Shown: piece after piece, positions 32,180 to 44,916 of the stretch
Position numbering within the stretch: position 1 is the first letter of the stretch
Layout: every line of letters begins with the position of its first letter
Origin: Atopobacter sp. AH10
GTDB taxonomy: Bacteria > Bacillota > Bacilli > Lactobacillales > Aerococcaceae
Direction: 5' to 3'
DNA: 64,000 nucleotides
Assembly (NCBI RefSeq): GCF_003664595.1
Contig: NZ_QXPZ01000008.1
Coordinates: 1-64,000, forward strand
Notes under the pieces: model-generated
The model's database searches: none
What the model saw: the letters and a program-made list of their open reading frames with translations, nothing else
Told to the model about the DNA's origin: nothing
Made by a program: the position numbers and the translations under genes

Positions 32180-32991
32180 AAATACTCTACCAATCCTTCC
32201 TGATCAAGATAGCTTTCAGGTAAGTCAATACCTCTTTTGACTAAAGCTACTTTCAATTGATCGATATAAGGCAAGTCTAACCCATATTCTTCCAACTTGC
32301 TTCCTAGAGAAAAGAGCCCTTCTGGTTGCCCATCAAAAATAATTTCCCCATCTTTTAAAAGAATCGTTCGATCTGCCAAAGCTGCTTCATCTATGTCATG
32401 CGTAATGGATAAAACCGTCAAATCTTTTTCTGCTTTTAATTGGCGTAGGGTTTCTAATACTTCTCTACGTCCAAGTGGATCTAACATAGAGGTCGCCTCG
32501 TCTAAGATGATCACTTTAGGTGCCAAAGCCATGACCCCAGCCAGAGCCACACGTTGTTTTTGACCTCCAGATAAGCGAGCGGGCTCATGATGCCTAAAAT
32601 CCCACATATTCACCCATTTTAGAGCTTTCTCCACCCGTTCTTGCATTAAGGATCGTTCAAAGGCTTGGTTTTCTAAACCAAATGCCACATCATCTTCTAC
32701 AGTAGTTCCTACGAATTGATTATCAGGATTTTGGAAAACAATCCCGACTTTAGAACGAATTTCCCAAATGTTTTCTTCAGTTAAGCTGTTCCCATCAATC
32801 GTCACACTTCCCGATAAAGGAGTCAAAAGTCCATCGATCACCTTCGCTAAAGTCGATTTGCCAGACCCATTTGGTCCAACGATTGCCACCCACTCTCCTT
32901 CATTAATCGAAAGAGAAAGATCCTTTAGAATCAAGGGTTTAGCCGAATCATAAGTAAATTTCACATGATCGAGCTGGATCATCAGAGACAT
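32155..32991 (-). CDS. ecfA1: ECF transporter ATPase A1
   Basis: The 278-residue ATPase has [12 protein letters not shown], the Q-loop [20 protein letters not shown] typical of EcfA1, [13 protein letters not shown] and [13 protein letters not shown]. It is the first gene of the ecfA1-ecfA2-ecfT-truA operon. The upstream 970 bases to rplQ hold two repeat arrays and two hairpins but no gene, so this operon probably has its own promoter. Confidence 0.96.
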   Translation of the reverse strand: MSLMIQLDHVKFTYDSAKPLILKDLSLSINEGEWVAIVGPNGSGKSTLAKVIDGLLTPLSGSVTIDGNSLTEENIWEIRSKVGIVFQNPDNQFVGTTVEDDVAFGLENQAFERSLMQERVEKALKWVNMWDFRHHEPARLSGGQKQRVALAGVMALAPKVIILDEATSMLDPLGRREVLETLRQLKAEKDLTVLSITHDIDEAALADRTILLKDGEIIFDGQPEGLFSLGSKLEEYGLDLPYIDQLKVALVKRGIDLPESYLDQEGLVEYLWKLHSRK

Positions 32992-33119
32992 AGGTCACCT
33001 CATTTCTTTCATTTTTATGAATTTAATTTCGCCTGTTATATTAAATTTTCACTTGCTCCATTTTTAAAGGAGTAAGGCAGGCTGATAGATAAAGTTAAGC
33101 TACACTTTTTAATGACTCA

Positions 33120-33350
33120 CCTAGATGAAGCTTCAACCAGCTAGATTTTTTAATGACTCGCCAGGATGAAACTTCAACCAGCTAGATTTTTTTAATGACT
33201 TCGCATGGATTAAGCTTCAACCAGATACTTTTTTGATTTCGCATGGATTGAGCTTCAACCAGCTAGATTTTTTAACTTCGCATGGATTTAAGCTTCAACC
33301 AGCTAGATTTTTTAACTTCACCTGGATTTAAGCTTCAACCAGCTAGATTA
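33120..33350. repeat. About 40-bp tandem repeats between ecfA1 and rplQ
   Basis: The core AAGCTTCAACCAGCTAGATT followed by TTTTTAA recurs about six times (33128 to 33349) with a period near 40 bp and linkers of the type CTTCGCATGGATT. There is no open frame of note. Confidence 0.8.
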
Positions 33351-33611
33351 TAGCATATAAAGATAGCCTCATTTTTTAAACATACGCTCTTAGCTTACCA
33401 AAAATTCCTTTACAAAAGAATACTTTAGGCTTTTTTTATGATGAATGCCAGTGAAAGTCTAAGAGAGAGGCAAAGGGTCTACTTTATATCATCGAAAGAC
33501 AGATACTTGTAAGTTACACAAAAAGGCTTACACTGTGCTTCTATTTATTTGGATCAGCTAGATACCGTTAAAATTTAGGTCATTCGCAAAGTGGCAAATA
33601 TCTTTCGGAAA

Positions 33612-33770
33612 AATTCAGCTAATAAGAGCTAGTTAGCCAAGTTTTCAATGCTTGATCGCTTGGACAATTGGCGGATAAATCCTAATGATAAGAGCAAGCC
33701 AGCCAAGTTTTCAATGCTTGGTCGTTTCGACAATTAGCGGTTGAATTCTGCTAATAAAGGCACACCATAT
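33612..33770. repeat. 66-bp direct repeat between ecfA1 and rplQ
   Basis: GCCAAGTTTTCAATGCTTG occurs at 33636 and 33702, within longer similar blocks that include CAATTGGCGGAT / CAATTAGCGGTT and GCTAATAAGAG / CTAATAAAGG. Two copies are seen; nothing else is recognisable here. Confidence 0.7.
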
Positions 33771-33782
33771 TATCCCCATCAG

Positions 33783-33822
33783 AAAAAGCCCAAGCTAAGA
33801 TTTTTATCCAAGCTTGAGCCAA
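33783..33822 (-). terminator. Terminator at the end of the ribosomal cluster
   Basis: The minus-strand stem GCTCAAGCTTGGAT / ATCTTAGCTTGGGC is followed by TTTTT, about 140 bases after rplQ. Confidence 0.75.
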
Positions 33823-33851
33823 AAAAAATAGCCCTCAACCATATGAATGGT

Positions 33852-33877
33852 CGCTAAGCTAGATAGCTTAGCGACAC
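33852..33877. other. Perfect 12-bp hairpin after rplQ
   Basis: GTCGCTAAGCTA-GA-TAGCTTAGCGAC lies between rplQ and the terminator. No T-run follows directly; it may protect the 3' end of the long ribosomal transcript or assist termination. Confidence 0.6.
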
Positions 33878-33961
33878 TCGAGCTAGACTAAAAGGTTCCC
33901 CTTCATCATCATAACACTCGTTCATACTTTGAGAGGTTTAGAAATCGTAAGTCGTATAAGA

Positions 33962-34354
33962 CTAAACGAGTTCAATAATAACCATAGGAGCACCGTCACC
34001 TTGACGTTGACCCAATTTCAAAATACGGGTATATCCCCCTTGACGTTCAGCATAACGAGATGCCAATTCGCCAAATAATTTTTGTAAAGCTGTTTCTACA
34101 ACAACTTCACCTTCTTCGCCTTCACCATCTACACGAACGTCGCTTAATTCATGACGAACGAATGCAGCAGCTTGACGGCGGTGGTGTAAATCACCTTTTT
34201 TACCTAAAGTGATCATTTTTTCAACTGCAGAGCGCAATTCTTTTGCACGTGCTTCAGTTGTGGTAATACGTTCGTTGATGATCAAATCAGTCGTTAAATC
34301 ACGTAACAAAGCTTTCCGTTGAGAGCTTGTCCGATTTAATTTACGGTATGCCAT
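33962..34354 (-). CDS. rplQ: 50S ribosomal protein L17
   Basis: The 130-residue protein begins [19 protein letters not shown] and ends in the conserved [18 protein letters not shown] segment. It is the last gene of the S10-spc-alpha cluster, 22 bases after rpoA. It carries a short acidic insert ([13 protein letters not shown]) between the N- and C-terminal parts, which lengthens it slightly compared with Bacillus. Confidence 0.97.
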   Translation of the reverse strand: MAYRKLNRTSSQRKALLRDLTTDLIINERITTTEARAKELRSAVEKMITLGKKGDLHHRRQAAAFVRHELSDVRVDGEGEEGEVVVETALQKLFGELASRYAERQGGYTRILKLGQRQGDGAPMVIIELV

Positions 34355-34376
34355 TCCTGGGTTTCCCTCCTTCAGA

Positions 34377-35321
34377 TTAATCGTCCTGACGTAATGTCAG
34401 ATCTAAATCAGATAATTTTGTCTTCACTTCATCCAGAGACTTACGACCCAGGTTACGAACCTTGATCATCTCTGCTTCAGATTTACTGGTTAATTCCTCA
34501 ACCGTGTTAATCCCTGCCCGTTTCAAGCAGTTGTAAGAGCGAACGGATAGATCCAATTCCTCAATCGTCATTTCGAGCATTTTACCTTTTTGCGTTTCTT
34601 CTTTTTCTACCATGATTTCCGCTTTACGAGCTTCATCAGTTAAATTCACGAAGACGTTTAAATGTTCCGTCAAAATCTTGGCAGAAAGGGAAATCGCTTC
34701 TTCTGGTGAAATAGAGCCATCTGTCCACACATCTAAAGTCAATTTATCGCTAAGGCGTTTATGACCAATACGTGTATTTTCAACTTGATAATTCACCTTA
34801 TGTACAGGTGTGTAAATCGAGTCGATCGGAATAACTCCGATAGGTGTAGATTCACTCTTGTTGTGTTCAGAGCGCACATAGCCACGACCACTCTTGGCAT
34901 TCATTGTGATATGCAAGTGATGATCCTTAGCTAACGTACATAGGTACAAGTCAGGGTTTAGAATAGTGACATCACCAGAATGGGAAATATCTCCAGCTGT
35001 AATCGTAGCGGGGCCTGTAACGTCGATTTCGAGAACTGTATCCTCTTCATCCAGCTTCTTTAGAGCAACTTGTTTCAAATTGAGAATAATCGTGCTGACA
35101 TCTTCCATAACCCCTTTAACGGTGGAAAACTCGTGCAAGACACCGTCAATTTGAATGTCAGTAATAGCAAATCCTGGCAGCGAGGACAGTAAGATTCGGC
35201 GTAAAGAATTACCTAATGTTGTGCCATAACCACGTTCTAATGGTTCAACAACAAATTTACCAAACTTCTGATCTTCACTGATCTCAATCGTTTCAATGAC
35301 TGGTTTTTCAATTTCGATCAT
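34377..35321 (-). CDS. rpoA: RNA polymerase alpha subunit
   Basis: The 314-residue protein has the N-terminal dimerisation domain ([20 protein letters not shown]) and the C-terminal DNA-binding domain (about residues 245-310, [17 protein letters not shown] and [13 protein letters not shown]). It assembles the polymerase core and contacts UP elements and activators. It lies between rpsK and rplQ as usual. Confidence 0.98.
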   Translation of the reverse strand: MIEIEKPVIETIEISEDQKFGKFVVEPLERGYGTTLGNSLRRILLSSLPGFAITDIQIDGVLHEFSTVKGVMEDVSTIILNLKQVALKKLDEEDTVLEIDVTGPATITAGDISHSGDVTILNPDLYLCTLAKDHHLHITMNAKSGRGYVRSEHNKSESTPIGVIPIDSIYTPVHKVNYQVENTRIGHKRLSDKLTLDVWTDGSISPEEAISLSAKILTEHLNVFVNLTDEARKAEIMVEKEETQKGKMLEMTIEELDLSVRSYNCLKRAGINTVEELTSKSEAEMIKVRNLGRKSLDEVKTKLSDLDLTLRQDD

Positions 35322-35365
35322 TAAATTTCATACCCCTTTCGAAACGCTAAGATGGACCAAACAGA

Positions 35366-35752
35366 TTAAACCCGACGACGTTTTGGCGGACGGCAACCAT
35401 TGTGAGGAATTGGTGTTACGTCACGAATAGCTGTAACTTCCAAACCAGTCGCTTGCAATGCGCGGATAGCAGCTTCACGACCAGAACCTGGTCCTTTAAC
35501 GGTTACTTCAACCGTCTTCATGTTGTGTTCCATTGCGCCTTTAGCAGCTGTTTCAGCAGCCATTTGAGCAGCAAATGGGGTAGATTTACGAGAGCCACGG
35601 AAGCCTAGTGCACCAGCGGAAGACCAAGAAATTGCGTTCCCATGCACGTCGGTAATCATAACGATCGTGTTGTTAAATGTAGAGCGAATGTGAGCCACAC
35701 CGCTTTCGATATTTTTTCTGACACGTTTCCGTGTATTTTTTCTTTGAGCCAT
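35366..35752 (-). CDS. rpsK: 30S ribosomal protein S11
   Basis: The 128-residue protein has the conserved [18 protein letters not shown] near the N-terminus and the C-terminal [15 protein letters not shown]. It follows rpsM by 29 bases and is upstream of rpoA. S11 shapes the mRNA exit region of the small subunit. Confidence 0.98.
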   Translation of the reverse strand: MAQRKNTRKRVRKNIESGVAHIRSTFNNTIVMITDVHGNAISWSSAGALGFRGSRKSTPFAAQMAAETAAKGAMEHNMKTVEVTVKGPGSGREAAIRALQATGLEVTAIRDVTPIPHNGCRPPKRRRV

Positions 35753-35781
35753 TTAACGCAGTACCTCCTTTTCAGTCATTC

Positions 35782-36144
35782 CTATTTCTTGCCGGCGATA
35801 GCTTTAGCCGGGCCTTTACGCGTACGAGCGTTGTTTTTAGTGTTTTGCCCACGAACTGGCAAACCAAAACGGTGACGATTGCCACGGTAAGAACCGATTT
35901 CTTGAAGACGCTTGATGTTCAAGCTAACTTCACGACGTAAGTCCCCTTCAATCTTGAGCTTGTCTACTTCAGCACGGATGCGATCCAATTCATCGTTCGT
36001 TAAATCGCGAACCCGAGTATCTTCGGAAATTCCAGTAGTCGCGAGGATTTCTTTCGCTGTTGTGCTACCGATACCATAGATATATGTTAACGAAATGACA
36101 ACGCGTTTGTCACGCGGAATGTCGATACCTGCAATACGAGCCAT
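35782..36144 (-). CDS. rpsM: 30S ribosomal protein S13
   Basis: The 120-residue protein starts [20 protein letters not shown] and ends with the basic tail [14 protein letters not shown], which contacts P-site tRNA. The HhH-like motif [13 protein letters not shown] is present. It lies between rpmJ and rpsK. Confidence 0.98.
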   Translation of the reverse strand: MARIAGIDIPRDKRVVISLTYIYGIGSTTAKEILATTGISEDTRVRDLTNDELDRIRAEVDKLKIEGDLRREVSLNIKRLQEIGSYRGNRHRFGLPVRGQNTKNNARTRKGPAKAIAGKK

Positions 36145-36169
36145 TCAGTTGGCACCTCCTTGTTATTTT

Positions 36170-36283
36170 CTAACCTTGACGTTGTTTATGTTTTGGATTG
36201 CTGCAAATGACCATAACTTTACCATTACGTTTGATCAATTTGCATTTTTCACAAATCGGTTTAACACTTGCTCTAACTTTCAT
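36170..36283 (-). CDS. rpmJ: 50S ribosomal protein L36 (zinc-binding form)
   Basis: This 37-residue protein is too short for most gene lists. It starts at the ATG at 36283 ([15 protein letters not shown]) and ends KHKQRQG. The Cys-x2-Cys, Cys and His ligands of the zinc-binding C+ form are all present. It sits between infA and rpsM. Confidence 0.96.
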   Translation of the reverse strand: MKVRASVKPICEKCKLIKRNGKVMVICSNPKHKQRQG

Positions 36284-36314
36284 TCGTTTCCCTCCTTATT
36301 GACATGGGAGCCGA

Positions 36315-36533
36315 TTACTTGAAGCGGTAAGTGATCCGTCCACGGGTTAAATCGTAGGGCGAAAGTTCAACCGTTACTCTATCGCCAGGCAAGATTTTGA
36401 TGTAGTGCATCCGAATCTTTCCTGAGACATGGGCTAAAATTTCATGCCCATTTTCCAGTTCAACTTTGAACATGGCATTAGGTAGAGTTTCAGTAATGGT
36501 TCCTTCTACTTCGATGACATCTTCTTTAACCAA
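36315..36533 (-). CDS. infA: Translation initiation factor IF-1
   Basis: The 72-residue OB-fold protein carries the family pattern [20 protein letters not shown] and ends [15 protein letters not shown]. It binds the A site of the 30S subunit during initiation. It lies between adk and rpmJ; map (methionine aminopeptidase), often found here, is absent. Confidence 0.97.
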   Translation of the reverse strand: MVKEDVIEVEGTITETLPNAMFKVELENGHEILAHVSGKIRMHYIKILPGDRVTVELSPYDLTRGRITYRFK

Positions 36534-36624
36534 TCAATTTCCCTCCTCATTGGGATAGTGGAAAAGGTATTGAATATTAACTGCCTAATTTTATCACATT
36601 AAACCATGTGCATCAAGCTATTAA

Positions 36625-38602
<1,978 letters not shown>

Positions 38603-38603
<1 letters not shown>

Positions 38604-39043
38604 TAGATCACCTCTACTGTTCCACCAGCCGCTTCAATAGATTCTTTTGCTGTTGCGCTAAATTTGTGCGCTTGAACAGTTAATTTACGTTCTAATTTAC
38701 CCTTGCCTAACACTTTAACACCAGCGTTAACACCTTTCACCAAACCTGCTTCGACTAGGTCAACAACTTTAACAGTTGCGCCATCTTCAAAGCGGTTCAA
38801 TGCTTCAACGTTAACCACTGCATATTCTTTACGGTTAATGTTCTTGAAGCCACGTTTAGGCATACGGCGGAAAATAGGCATTTGCCCACCTTCAAAACCT
38901 AAACGAACTTTACCACCAGAACGTGCTTTTTGACCTTTTTGACCACGTCCAGATGTTTTACCATTCCCAGAACCTTGACCACGACCCACACGGTTACGTG
39001 TTTGACGTGAGCCTTCTGCAGGATGTAATTCGTGTAATTTCAT
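38603..39043 (-). CDS. rplO: 50S ribosomal protein L15
   Basis: The 146-residue protein has the typical N-terminus [20 protein letters not shown], a glycine-rich part [19 protein letters not shown] and the C-terminal beta domain ending GGTVEVI. It overlaps secY by one base, so the two are translationally coupled. Confidence 0.98.
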
Positions 39044-39066
39044 CTCTTGGCACCTCCTCGTGTAAT

Positions 39067-39246
39067 CTAAACTTCCTCAACGCTTACTAAATGAGAAATA
39101 GTGCGGATCATCCCTTTGATCGCGTCATTTTCAGTTCTCACAGCAGTTTTGCCGATTTTAGTCAAACCAAGCGCTTTGGCTGTTCTGATTTGATTTTGAG
39201 GACGAGCGATCAAGCTTTTTTTCAAGGTAATTTTGAGTTGAGCCAC
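39067..39246 (-). CDS. rpmD: 50S ribosomal protein L30
   Basis: This 59-residue protein starts with GTG at 39246 (reading [20 protein letters not shown]) with GGAGGA upstream and ends HLVSVEEV. Its small size keeps it below usual cut-offs. It sits between rpsE and rplO as in other Firmicutes. Confidence 0.95.
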   Translation of the reverse strand: MAQLKITLKKSLIARPQNQIRTAKALGLTKIGKTAVRTENDAIKGMIRTISHLVSVEEV

Positions 39247-39259
39247 TTGTTTGTCCTCC

Positions 39260-39760
39260 TTAGTTCAAAATTTCTTCAACAGATTTGCCACGCAATTCTG
39301 CTACTTGTTCAACAGTCTTCAAGGATTTTAATCCTTCCATAGTTGCACGAATAACGTTGATTGGTGTGTTGGAACCCAAGGATTTACTTGTAATATCAGC
39401 AATCCCTGCCAATTCGATAAGGGCACGAACAGAACCACCAGCAGCTACCCCAGAACCGGAAATAGCTGGTTTCAACATAACGCGACCACCACAGAATTCA
39501 CCAAATACTTCATGAGGAATTGTAGAGCCAACGCGAGGAACTTCGATTAAGTTCTTACGTCCGTCTTCAATTGCTTTACGGATAGCTTCTGGAACTTCTT
39601 GAGCTTTCCCTGTACCAAAGCCGACATGACCGTTCTTGTCACCGACAACGACTAAGGCTGCAAAACGTAGACGACGGCCCCCTTTAACAACTTTAGAGAC
39701 ACGGTTGATAGCGACCACGCGATCTTCAAGTTCTAATTTATTGGGATCGATAAAAGTCAT
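39260..39760 (-). CDS. rpsE: 30S ribosomal protein S5
   Basis: The 166-residue protein has the double-stranded RNA-binding-like N-terminal domain ([20 protein letters not shown]) and the C-terminal domain with [16 protein letters not shown]. These are the regions linked to translational accuracy. It follows rplR by 21 bases. Confidence 0.98.
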   Translation of the reverse strand: MTFIDPNKLELEDRVVAINRVSKVVKGGRRLRFAALVVVGDKNGHVGFGTGKAQEVPEAIRKAIEDGRKNLIEVPRVGSTIPHEVFGEFCGGRVMLKPAISGSGVAAGGSVRALIELAGIADITSKSLGSNTPINVIRATMEGLKSLKTVEQVAELRGKSVEEILN

Positions 39761-39781
39761 AAAGATATATTCCTCCTTCTC

Positions 39782-40138
39782 TTAAAATTTCAAGCCGTTT
39801 TCACGTGCGGCATCAGCCAATGCTTGAACACGGCCATGGTAAAGATAACCGCCACGGTCAAAGACAACATTCGTAATAGAAGCTGCTTTAGCACGTTCTG
39901 CGATTAATTGACCAACTTGTGCAGCTTGTTCCGTCTTAGTCCCCTTAGAAACTGCGGAATCAAGAGTAGAGGCACTTGCTAGCGTCACACCCGCTACGTC
40001 ATCAATTAATTGAGCGTAGATGTTTGTGTTGGAACGGAACACGTTTAAGCGTGGGCACTCAGCAGTACCAGAGATATGACGGCGTACACGGGCATGCCGT
40101 TTTTGACGTAATTTGTTTTTATCTGGTTTTGAAATCAC
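39782..40138 (-). CDS. rplR: 50S ribosomal protein L18
   Basis: The 118-residue protein has the conserved segments [20 protein letters not shown] and [20 protein letters not shown], which bind 5S rRNA. I take the GTG at 40138 as start, six bases after AGAGGTG; a further GTG at 40147 lies inside that ribosome-binding site. Confidence 0.96.
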   Translation of the reverse strand: MISKPDKNKLRQKRHARVRRHISGTAECPRLNVFRSNTNIYAQLIDDVAGVTLASASTLDSAVSKGTKTEQAAQVGQLIAERAKAASITNVVFDRGGYLYHGRVQALADAARENGLKF

Positions 40139-40183
40139 AATTTTCACCTCTTTGTTTCTTTATGTTAAGCCGCTAATGGCCTA

Positions 40184-40720
40184 TTATTTACCAGTTTTAC
40201 CTTCTTTACGACGAACGAATTCATCAGTGTAACGAATCCCTTTGCCTTTATAAGGTTCTGGTGGACGAACTTCACGTACTTTAGCAGAGAAGTCGCCAAC
40301 TGCTTCTTTATCATAACCGGACACGATCAATTTCGTGTTAGAAGGAACTTCAACAGTAATACCTTCTGGCAATTCGAATTCAACAGGATGGCTGTAACCA
40401 ACGTTCAATACGAGTTTCTTGCCTTGTAATTGGGCACGGTACCCAACCCCGATTAAATCTAATTCTTTCTTAAATCCTTCGCTCACACCAATGATCATGT
40501 TGTTGATCAAAGCGCGAGTTGTGCCGTGCAATGCACGAACGTCTTTTTTATCAGAAGAGCGAGAAATTGAGATTTCATTGCCTTCTACAGTCAAAGTTAA
40601 GGCATCGCTGTAGCTAAAGCTCATTTCGCCTTTAGGACCTTTAACCGTGATAGTACGGTCTTGATCTTTCACTTCGACACCGTTTGGGACTACAATGACT
40701 TTATTTCCGATACGGCTCAC
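40184..40720 (-). CDS. rplF: 50S ribosomal protein L6
   Basis: The 178-residue protein has [17 protein letters not shown] at the N-terminus and the second-domain signature [18 protein letters not shown]. It has the usual two-domain duplicated fold and lies next to the sarcin-ricin loop where EF-Tu and EF-G act. It lies between rpsH and rplR. Confidence 0.98.
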   Translation of the reverse strand: MSRIGNKVIVVPNGVEVKDQDRTITVKGPKGEMSFSYSDALTLTVEGNEISISRSSDKKDVRALHGTTRALINNMIIGVSEGFKKELDLIGVGYRAQLQGKKLVLNVGYSHPVEFELPEGITVEVPSNTKLIVSGYDKEAVGDFSAKVREVRPPEPYKGKGIRYTDEFVRRKEGKTGK

Positions 40721-40741
40721 TGATTGACACCTCCTATAGAA

Positions 40742-41140
40742 TTACCAAACGTAAGCGAGCACTTCGCCGCCAACGTTTTTGGCACGGGCTTCTTTGTCAG
40801 TGATTACGCCTTCCGAGGTGGAAATCAAGGCAATCCCTAAACCGTTCAATACTTTAGGTACTTCATCGGTCTTAGCGTAAACACGTAGCCCTGGTTTTGA
40901 GATACGTTTTAGTCCAGAAATAACACGTTCGTTGTCCTTGGTGTACTTCAAGAACACACGCATTGTGTTTTGTTTGTTGTCTTCTTTAACTTCATAGTTT
41001 TTAATGAAGCCTTCGCGTTTAAGAATTTCAGCGATCGCAACTTTCATGTTTGAGCTTGGCACTTCAAATGAAGCGTGGCGAACCATGTTTGCGTTACGAA
41101 TACGGGTTAAGAAATCCGCGATTGGATCAGTCATCACCAT
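40742..41140 (-). CDS. rpsH: 30S ribosomal protein S8
   Basis: The 132-residue protein starts [20 protein letters not shown], the same form as in Bacillus, and has the C-terminal signature [20 protein letters not shown]. It binds helix 21 of 16S rRNA and is a known translational regulator of the spc operon in E. coli. Confidence 0.98.
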   Translation of the reverse strand: MVMTDPIADFLTRIRNANMVRHASFEVPSSNMKVAIAEILKREGFIKNYEVKEDNKQNTMRVFLKYTKDNERVISGLKRISKPGLRVYAKTDEVPKVLNGLGIALISTSEGVITDKEARAKNVGGEVLAYVW

Positions 41141-41165
41141 TAACGTTTACCCCCTTATTACTTGA

Positions 41166-41351
41166 TTACCAGCTAGCTTTCTTCAAGCCAGGAATTTGTC
41201 CCTTATAGGCAAGTTCGCGTAAGCAAATGCGGCATAGTCTAAATTTACGATATACAGAGTGTGGGCGTCCGCAGCGTTCGCAACGGGTGTACTCTTGTGT
41301 CGAAAATTTCTTTGGTTTAAGGTTTTTTTGAACCATTGATGTTTTTGCCAA
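41166..41351 (-). CDS. rpsN: 30S ribosomal protein S14 (zinc-binding short form)
   Basis: The 61-residue protein has [20 protein letters not shown], i.e. Cys-x2-Cys-x12-Cys-x2-Cys, the zinc-dependent form. The likely start is a TTG at 41351 ([19 protein letters not shown]) after GGAGGCG; a longer frame begins at 41390 inside rplE. Confidence 0.95.
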   Translation of the reverse strand: MAKTSMVQKNLKPKKFSTQEYTRCERCGRPHSVYRKFRLCRICLRELAYKGQIPGLKKASW

Positions 41352-41367
41352 ACTACTCGCCTCCTTA

Positions 41368-41907
41368 TTACTTCTTGAATGGCATACCAAGTTGAGTTAA
41401 CAACTCAGCTGCTTCTTCATCGGTATTTGCGGTTGTTACAATAACAATGTCCATCCCGCGTACCTTATCAACGTTATCGTAAGAAATTTCTGGGAAGATT
41501 AATTGTTCCCGAACCCCTAATGTATAGTTCCCACGGCCGTCGAAGCTCTTCTTAGAAACCCCACGGAAGTCACGCACCCGAGGAAGGGAAATAGAGATTA
41601 ACTTGTCTAAGAAGTCATACATACGTTCACCACGAAGGGTAACTTTTGTACCGATTGGCATACCTTCACGTAAGCGGAAGCCAGCGATAGATTTCTTAGC
41701 AGTTGTAACAACTGGTTTTTGACCAGAAATCAATGTCAATTCGTTAACAGCTTTTTCTAAGTTTTTAGAATTACTTACAGCGTCACCAACCCCCATGTTG
41801 ATCACGATTTTTTCAACTTTAGGGACTTGCATGATCGAGCTGTATGAGAATTTCTCAACTAAAGCCGGAACAACTGTTTCTTTATACTTTTGGTTTAAAC
41901 GGTTCAT
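41368..41907 (-). CDS. rplE: 50S ribosomal protein L5
   Basis: The 179-residue protein has [16 protein letters not shown] and the loop segment [20 protein letters not shown] that binds 5S rRNA and P-site tRNA, and ends [11 protein letters not shown]. It is placed between rplX and rpsN. Confidence 0.98.
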   Translation of the reverse strand: MNRLNQKYKETVVPALVEKFSYSSIMQVPKVEKIVINMGVGDAVSNSKNLEKAVNELTLISGQKPVVTTAKKSIAGFRLREGMPIGTKVTLRGERMYDFLDKLISISLPRVRDFRGVSKKSFDGRGNYTLGVREQLIFPEISYDNVDKVRGMDIVIVTTANTDEEAAELLTQLGMPFKK

Positions 41908-41930
41908 TACTATTTATCCTCCTTCCTCGA

Positions 41931-42239
41931 TTATTTGATAGTTTCACCAGTTTTTTTGTTGTAGCGAACTTTCTTGCCATCTTCGATACGAGAACCCGTA
42001 CGAGTTGCTTCACCTGTAGCTGGGTCGATCAATTGCACGTTAGACACGTGGATAGCTTGTTCGATTTCTTTAATGCCGCCCATTTGATCAGCTTGAGAAG
42101 GGCGCGCATGTTTCTTAGCGATGTTTACGCCTTCGACAATGACACGGTTAGTTTTAGGGAAAGCTTGCGTTACAACGCCTTCTTTGCCTTTATCTTTACC
42201 GGCGATTACTTTAACTTTGTCACCTGTTTTGACATGCAT
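41931..42239 (-). CDS. rplX: 50S ribosomal protein L24
   Basis: The 102-residue protein begins [20 protein letters not shown], the KOW motif. The ATG at 42239 is preferred because GGAGGTG lies just upstream; an in-frame GTG at 42248 overlaps that site. It initiates assembly of the large subunit. Confidence 0.96.
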   Translation of the reverse strand: MHVKTGDKVKVIAGKDKGKEGVVTQAFPKTNRVIVEGVNIAKKHARPSQADQMGGIKEIEQAIHVSNVQLIDPATGEATRTGSRIEDGKKVRYNKKTGETIK

Positions 42240-42257
42240 GTTAGGCACCTCCTTTAA

Positions 42258-42647
<390 letters not shown>

Positions 42648-42654
42648 TTAATGC

Positions 42655-42915
42655 TTAGATAATCACTGATTCTTCAACGATTTCAACTAAACGGAAATGT
42701 TTGTCTTTAGATAATTTACGTGTTTCCATAATCCGAACGACATCGCCCATTTTAGCTGAATTGTTTTCATCATGAGCTTTGAAGCGTTTGGAGTATTTTA
42801 CCCGTTTGCCATAAGTTGGATGTTGTTTGTAAGTATCCACAGAGACAATAATAGTTTTGTCCATTTTGTCGGACACAACGCGACCTTGATATACCTTGCG
42901 TTGGTTACGATCCAT
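42655..42915 (-). CDS. rpsQ: 30S ribosomal protein S17
   Basis: The 86-residue OB-fold protein has [20 protein letters not shown] and the signature [20 protein letters not shown]. It binds 16S rRNA early in assembly. It follows rpmC. Confidence 0.98.
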   Translation of the reverse strand: MDRNQRKVYQGRVVSDKMDKTIIVSVDTYKQHPTYGKRVKYSKRFKAHDENNSAKMGDVVRIMETRKLSKDKHFRLVEIVEESVII

Positions 42916-42944
42916 GAGGCTTGTCCTCCTTTTTCTATCTTATT

Positions 42945-43142
42945 CTATTGTTGATTAAGTTCTTGTTGACGTAATTCGGTTTTAATCCGTGCAATCGATT
43001 TGCGGACTTCTTTAATCCGAGCAGTGTTTTCTAATTGACCAGTAGCCAATTGGAAACGCAAGTTGAACAACTCTTCTTTGAACTCTTGTTCTTTCTTAAC
43101 TAATTCTTGAGTAGAAAGTGCTCTAACGTCTTTAGCCTTCAT
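42945..43142 (-). CDS. rpmC: 50S ribosomal protein L29
   Basis: The 65-residue two-helix protein starts [20 protein letters not shown] at the ATG at 43142, overlapping the end of rplP by 11 bases. The signature [20 protein letters not shown] is present. It lies at the tunnel exit. Confidence 0.96.
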   Translation of the reverse strand: MKAKDVRALSTQELVKKEQEFKEELFNLRFQLATGQLENTARIKEVRKSIARIKTELRQQELNQQ

Positions 43143-43566
43143 TCGATTCACCACCCAATTCTTCACGTCTTACGAATTTCGTACGAATTGGCAATTTGTG
43201 AGAAGCAAGACGTAATGCTTCACGAGCCACTTCTTCAGAAATCCCACCAACTTCAAATAAGACTTTACCGCGTTTAACTGGAGCAACCCAACCTTCTGGA
43301 GCCCCTTTACCGGAACCCATCCGAACCCCGATAGCTTTTGCAGTGTAAGATTTGTGAGGGAAAATTTTGATCCAGACTTTCCCACCACGTTTCATGTAAT
43401 GAGTCATCGCAATACGAGCTGCTTCGATTTGACGGTTAGTGATCCATTTTGAATCAACAGCTTGAAGACCGAATTGACCGAAAACAACTTCTTTGCCGCC
43501 TTTAGCTTCCCCGCGCATTTTACCACGGAATTCGCGACGGTGTTTTACACGTTTAGGTACTAACAT
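43132..43566 (-). CDS. rplP: 50S ribosomal protein L16
   Basis: The 144-residue protein has [20 protein letters not shown] and the signature [20 protein letters not shown]. It organises the A-site region of the large subunit. It lies two bases after rpsC. Confidence 0.98.
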   Translation of the reverse strand: MLVPKRVKHRREFRGKMRGEAKGGKEVVFGQFGLQAVDSKWITNRQIEAARIAMTHYMKRGGKVWIKIFPHKSYTAKAIGVRMGSGKGAPEGWVAPVKRGKVLFEVGGISEEVAREALRLASHKLPIRTKFVRREELGGESNEG

Positions 43567-43568
43567 GC

Positions 43569-44219
43569 TTATTTCCCTCCTTCTAGATTTTTCGTAGGCA
43601 AGATTTCACCACGATAAATCCAAGTTTTTACTCCTAACTTACCATAAGTGGTATCTGCTTCTTCATGAGCGTAGTCAATATCTGCACGTAAAGTATGCAA
43701 TGGAACAGTTCCTTCAGAGTAGCTTTCGGAACGAGCGATATCAGCACCGTTCAAACGACCAGATACTTGAGTTTTGATCCCTTTTGCACCTGCACGCATA
43801 GAGCGTTGGATAGCTTGTTTTTGAGCGCGACGGAAAGCTACACGGTTTTCTAATTGTTGTGCAATGCTTTCTGCCACTAATTTAGCGTCTAAATCAGGTT
43901 TCTTGATTTCGACGATGTTGATATGAACTTTTTTGCCAGTCACTTGGTTAAGAGATTGACGTAGTTTTTCAACTTCAGAACCGCCTTTACCAATTACCAT
44001 ACCTGGTTTTGCGGTGTGAATTGCAATGTTGATGCGTTTAGCTGCACGTTCGATTTCGATACGAGAAACAGAAGCTTCGTTCAATGTCTTGTAGATGTAA
44101 TCGCGAATCTTCAAATCTTCGTGAAGGTAGTCTGCATATTGTTTTTCAGCATACCATTTTGCATCCCAGTCACGGATGATGCCTACACGCATACCTGTTG
44201 GATTTACTTTTTGACCCAC
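43569..44219 (-). CDS. rpsC: 30S ribosomal protein S3
   Basis: The 216-residue protein has [20 protein letters not shown], a KH domain with [15 protein letters not shown] and the C-terminal [20 protein letters not shown]. It forms part of the mRNA entry tunnel. It starts three bases after the rplV stop. Confidence 0.98.
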   Translation of the reverse strand: MGQKVNPTGMRVGIIRDWDAKWYAEKQYADYLHEDLKIRDYIYKTLNEASVSRIEIERAAKRINIAIHTAKPGMVIGKGGSEVEKLRQSLNQVTGKKVHINIVEIKKPDLDAKLVAESIAQQLENRVAFRRAQKQAIQRSMRAGAKGIKTQVSGRLNGADIARSESYSEGTVPLHTLRADIDYAHEEADTTYGKLGVKTWIYRGEILPTKNLEGGK

Positions 44220-44222
44220 TGA

Positions 44223-44579
44223 TTATCCCTCCTCTGATTCTGATACCACAATCGTGATGTGGCTCGTGCGCTTAAGAATTGGTGAAGCTGAACCTTTTGC
44301 ACGTGGACGGAAACGTTTCATCGTTGGTCCTTCGTTAGCATAAGCTTCAGTGACAACCAAATTCGTCACGTCTAAATCGAAGTTATGTTCCGCATTAGCG
44401 ATTGCGGAGTTAAGTACTTTTTCAATAATTGGGGAAGCGCCACGACGTTGGTGCTTCAAAATAGCAATTGCTTCGCCGACCTTTTTGCCTCTAATGAGAT
44501 CGATCACTAAACGAACCTTACGAGGTGCAATCCGGACAGTTTTTGCAGTTGCTTTTGCGCTTGTAATGCGTTCTGCCAT
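44223..44579 (-). CDS. rplV: 50S ribosomal protein L22
   Basis: The 118-residue protein has [20 protein letters not shown] and the tip-loop segment [20 protein letters not shown] that lines the exit tunnel and is a known site of macrolide resistance mutations. No tip-loop deletion is seen. Confidence 0.98.
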   Translation of the reverse strand: MAERITSAKATAKTVRIAPRKVRLVIDLIRGKKVGEAIAILKHQRRGASPIIEKVLNSAIANAEHNFDLDVTNLVVTEAYANEGPTMKRFRPRAKGSASPILKRTSHITIVVSESEEG

Positions 44580-44595
44580 TGGTTATTCCTCCTCG

Positions 44596-44877
44596 TTATC
44601 TTACTTTCGTTTTCTTGTCATCGCCAGCGTGCCCACGGAATGTGCGGGTTGGGGCGAATTCACCTAATTTATGTCCTACCATATCTTCTTGGATGTAAAC
44701 TGGGACGTGTTTTCTCCCATCATAAACGGCAATCGTTTGTCCAACAAAATTTGGGAAGATTGTTGAGCGACGAGACCAAGTCTTAATTACAACTTTTTTG
44801 TCGGATTGAGCAGCAGCTTCAACCTTCTTCATCAAATGTTCGTCGACGAAAGGTCCTTTTTTCAAACTACGAGTCAC
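44596..44877 (-). CDS. rpsS: 30S ribosomal protein S19
   Basis: The 93-residue protein starts [20 protein letters not shown] and has the signature [20 protein letters not shown]. It is located in the head of the small subunit. It lies between rplB and rplV. Confidence 0.98.
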   Translation of the reverse strand: MTRSLKKGPFVDEHLMKKVEAAAQSDKKVVIKTWSRRSTIFPNFVGQTIAVYDGRKHVPVYIQEDMVGHKLGEFAPTRTFRGHAGDDKKTKVR

Positions 44878-44916
44878 GTTCGTATCCTCCTTCCAGAGTT
44901 ATCCAGTATCTAATGA

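Noticed and set aside
33120-33350. CRISPR array
   Set aside because: Repeats of about 40 bp follow each other directly with degenerate linkers instead of unique spacers of constant length; no cas genes in the window.
41352-41390. Longer start for S14
   Set aside because: It lies inside rplE without a ribosome-binding site; the TTG at 41351 after GGAGGCG gives the standard 61-residue protein.
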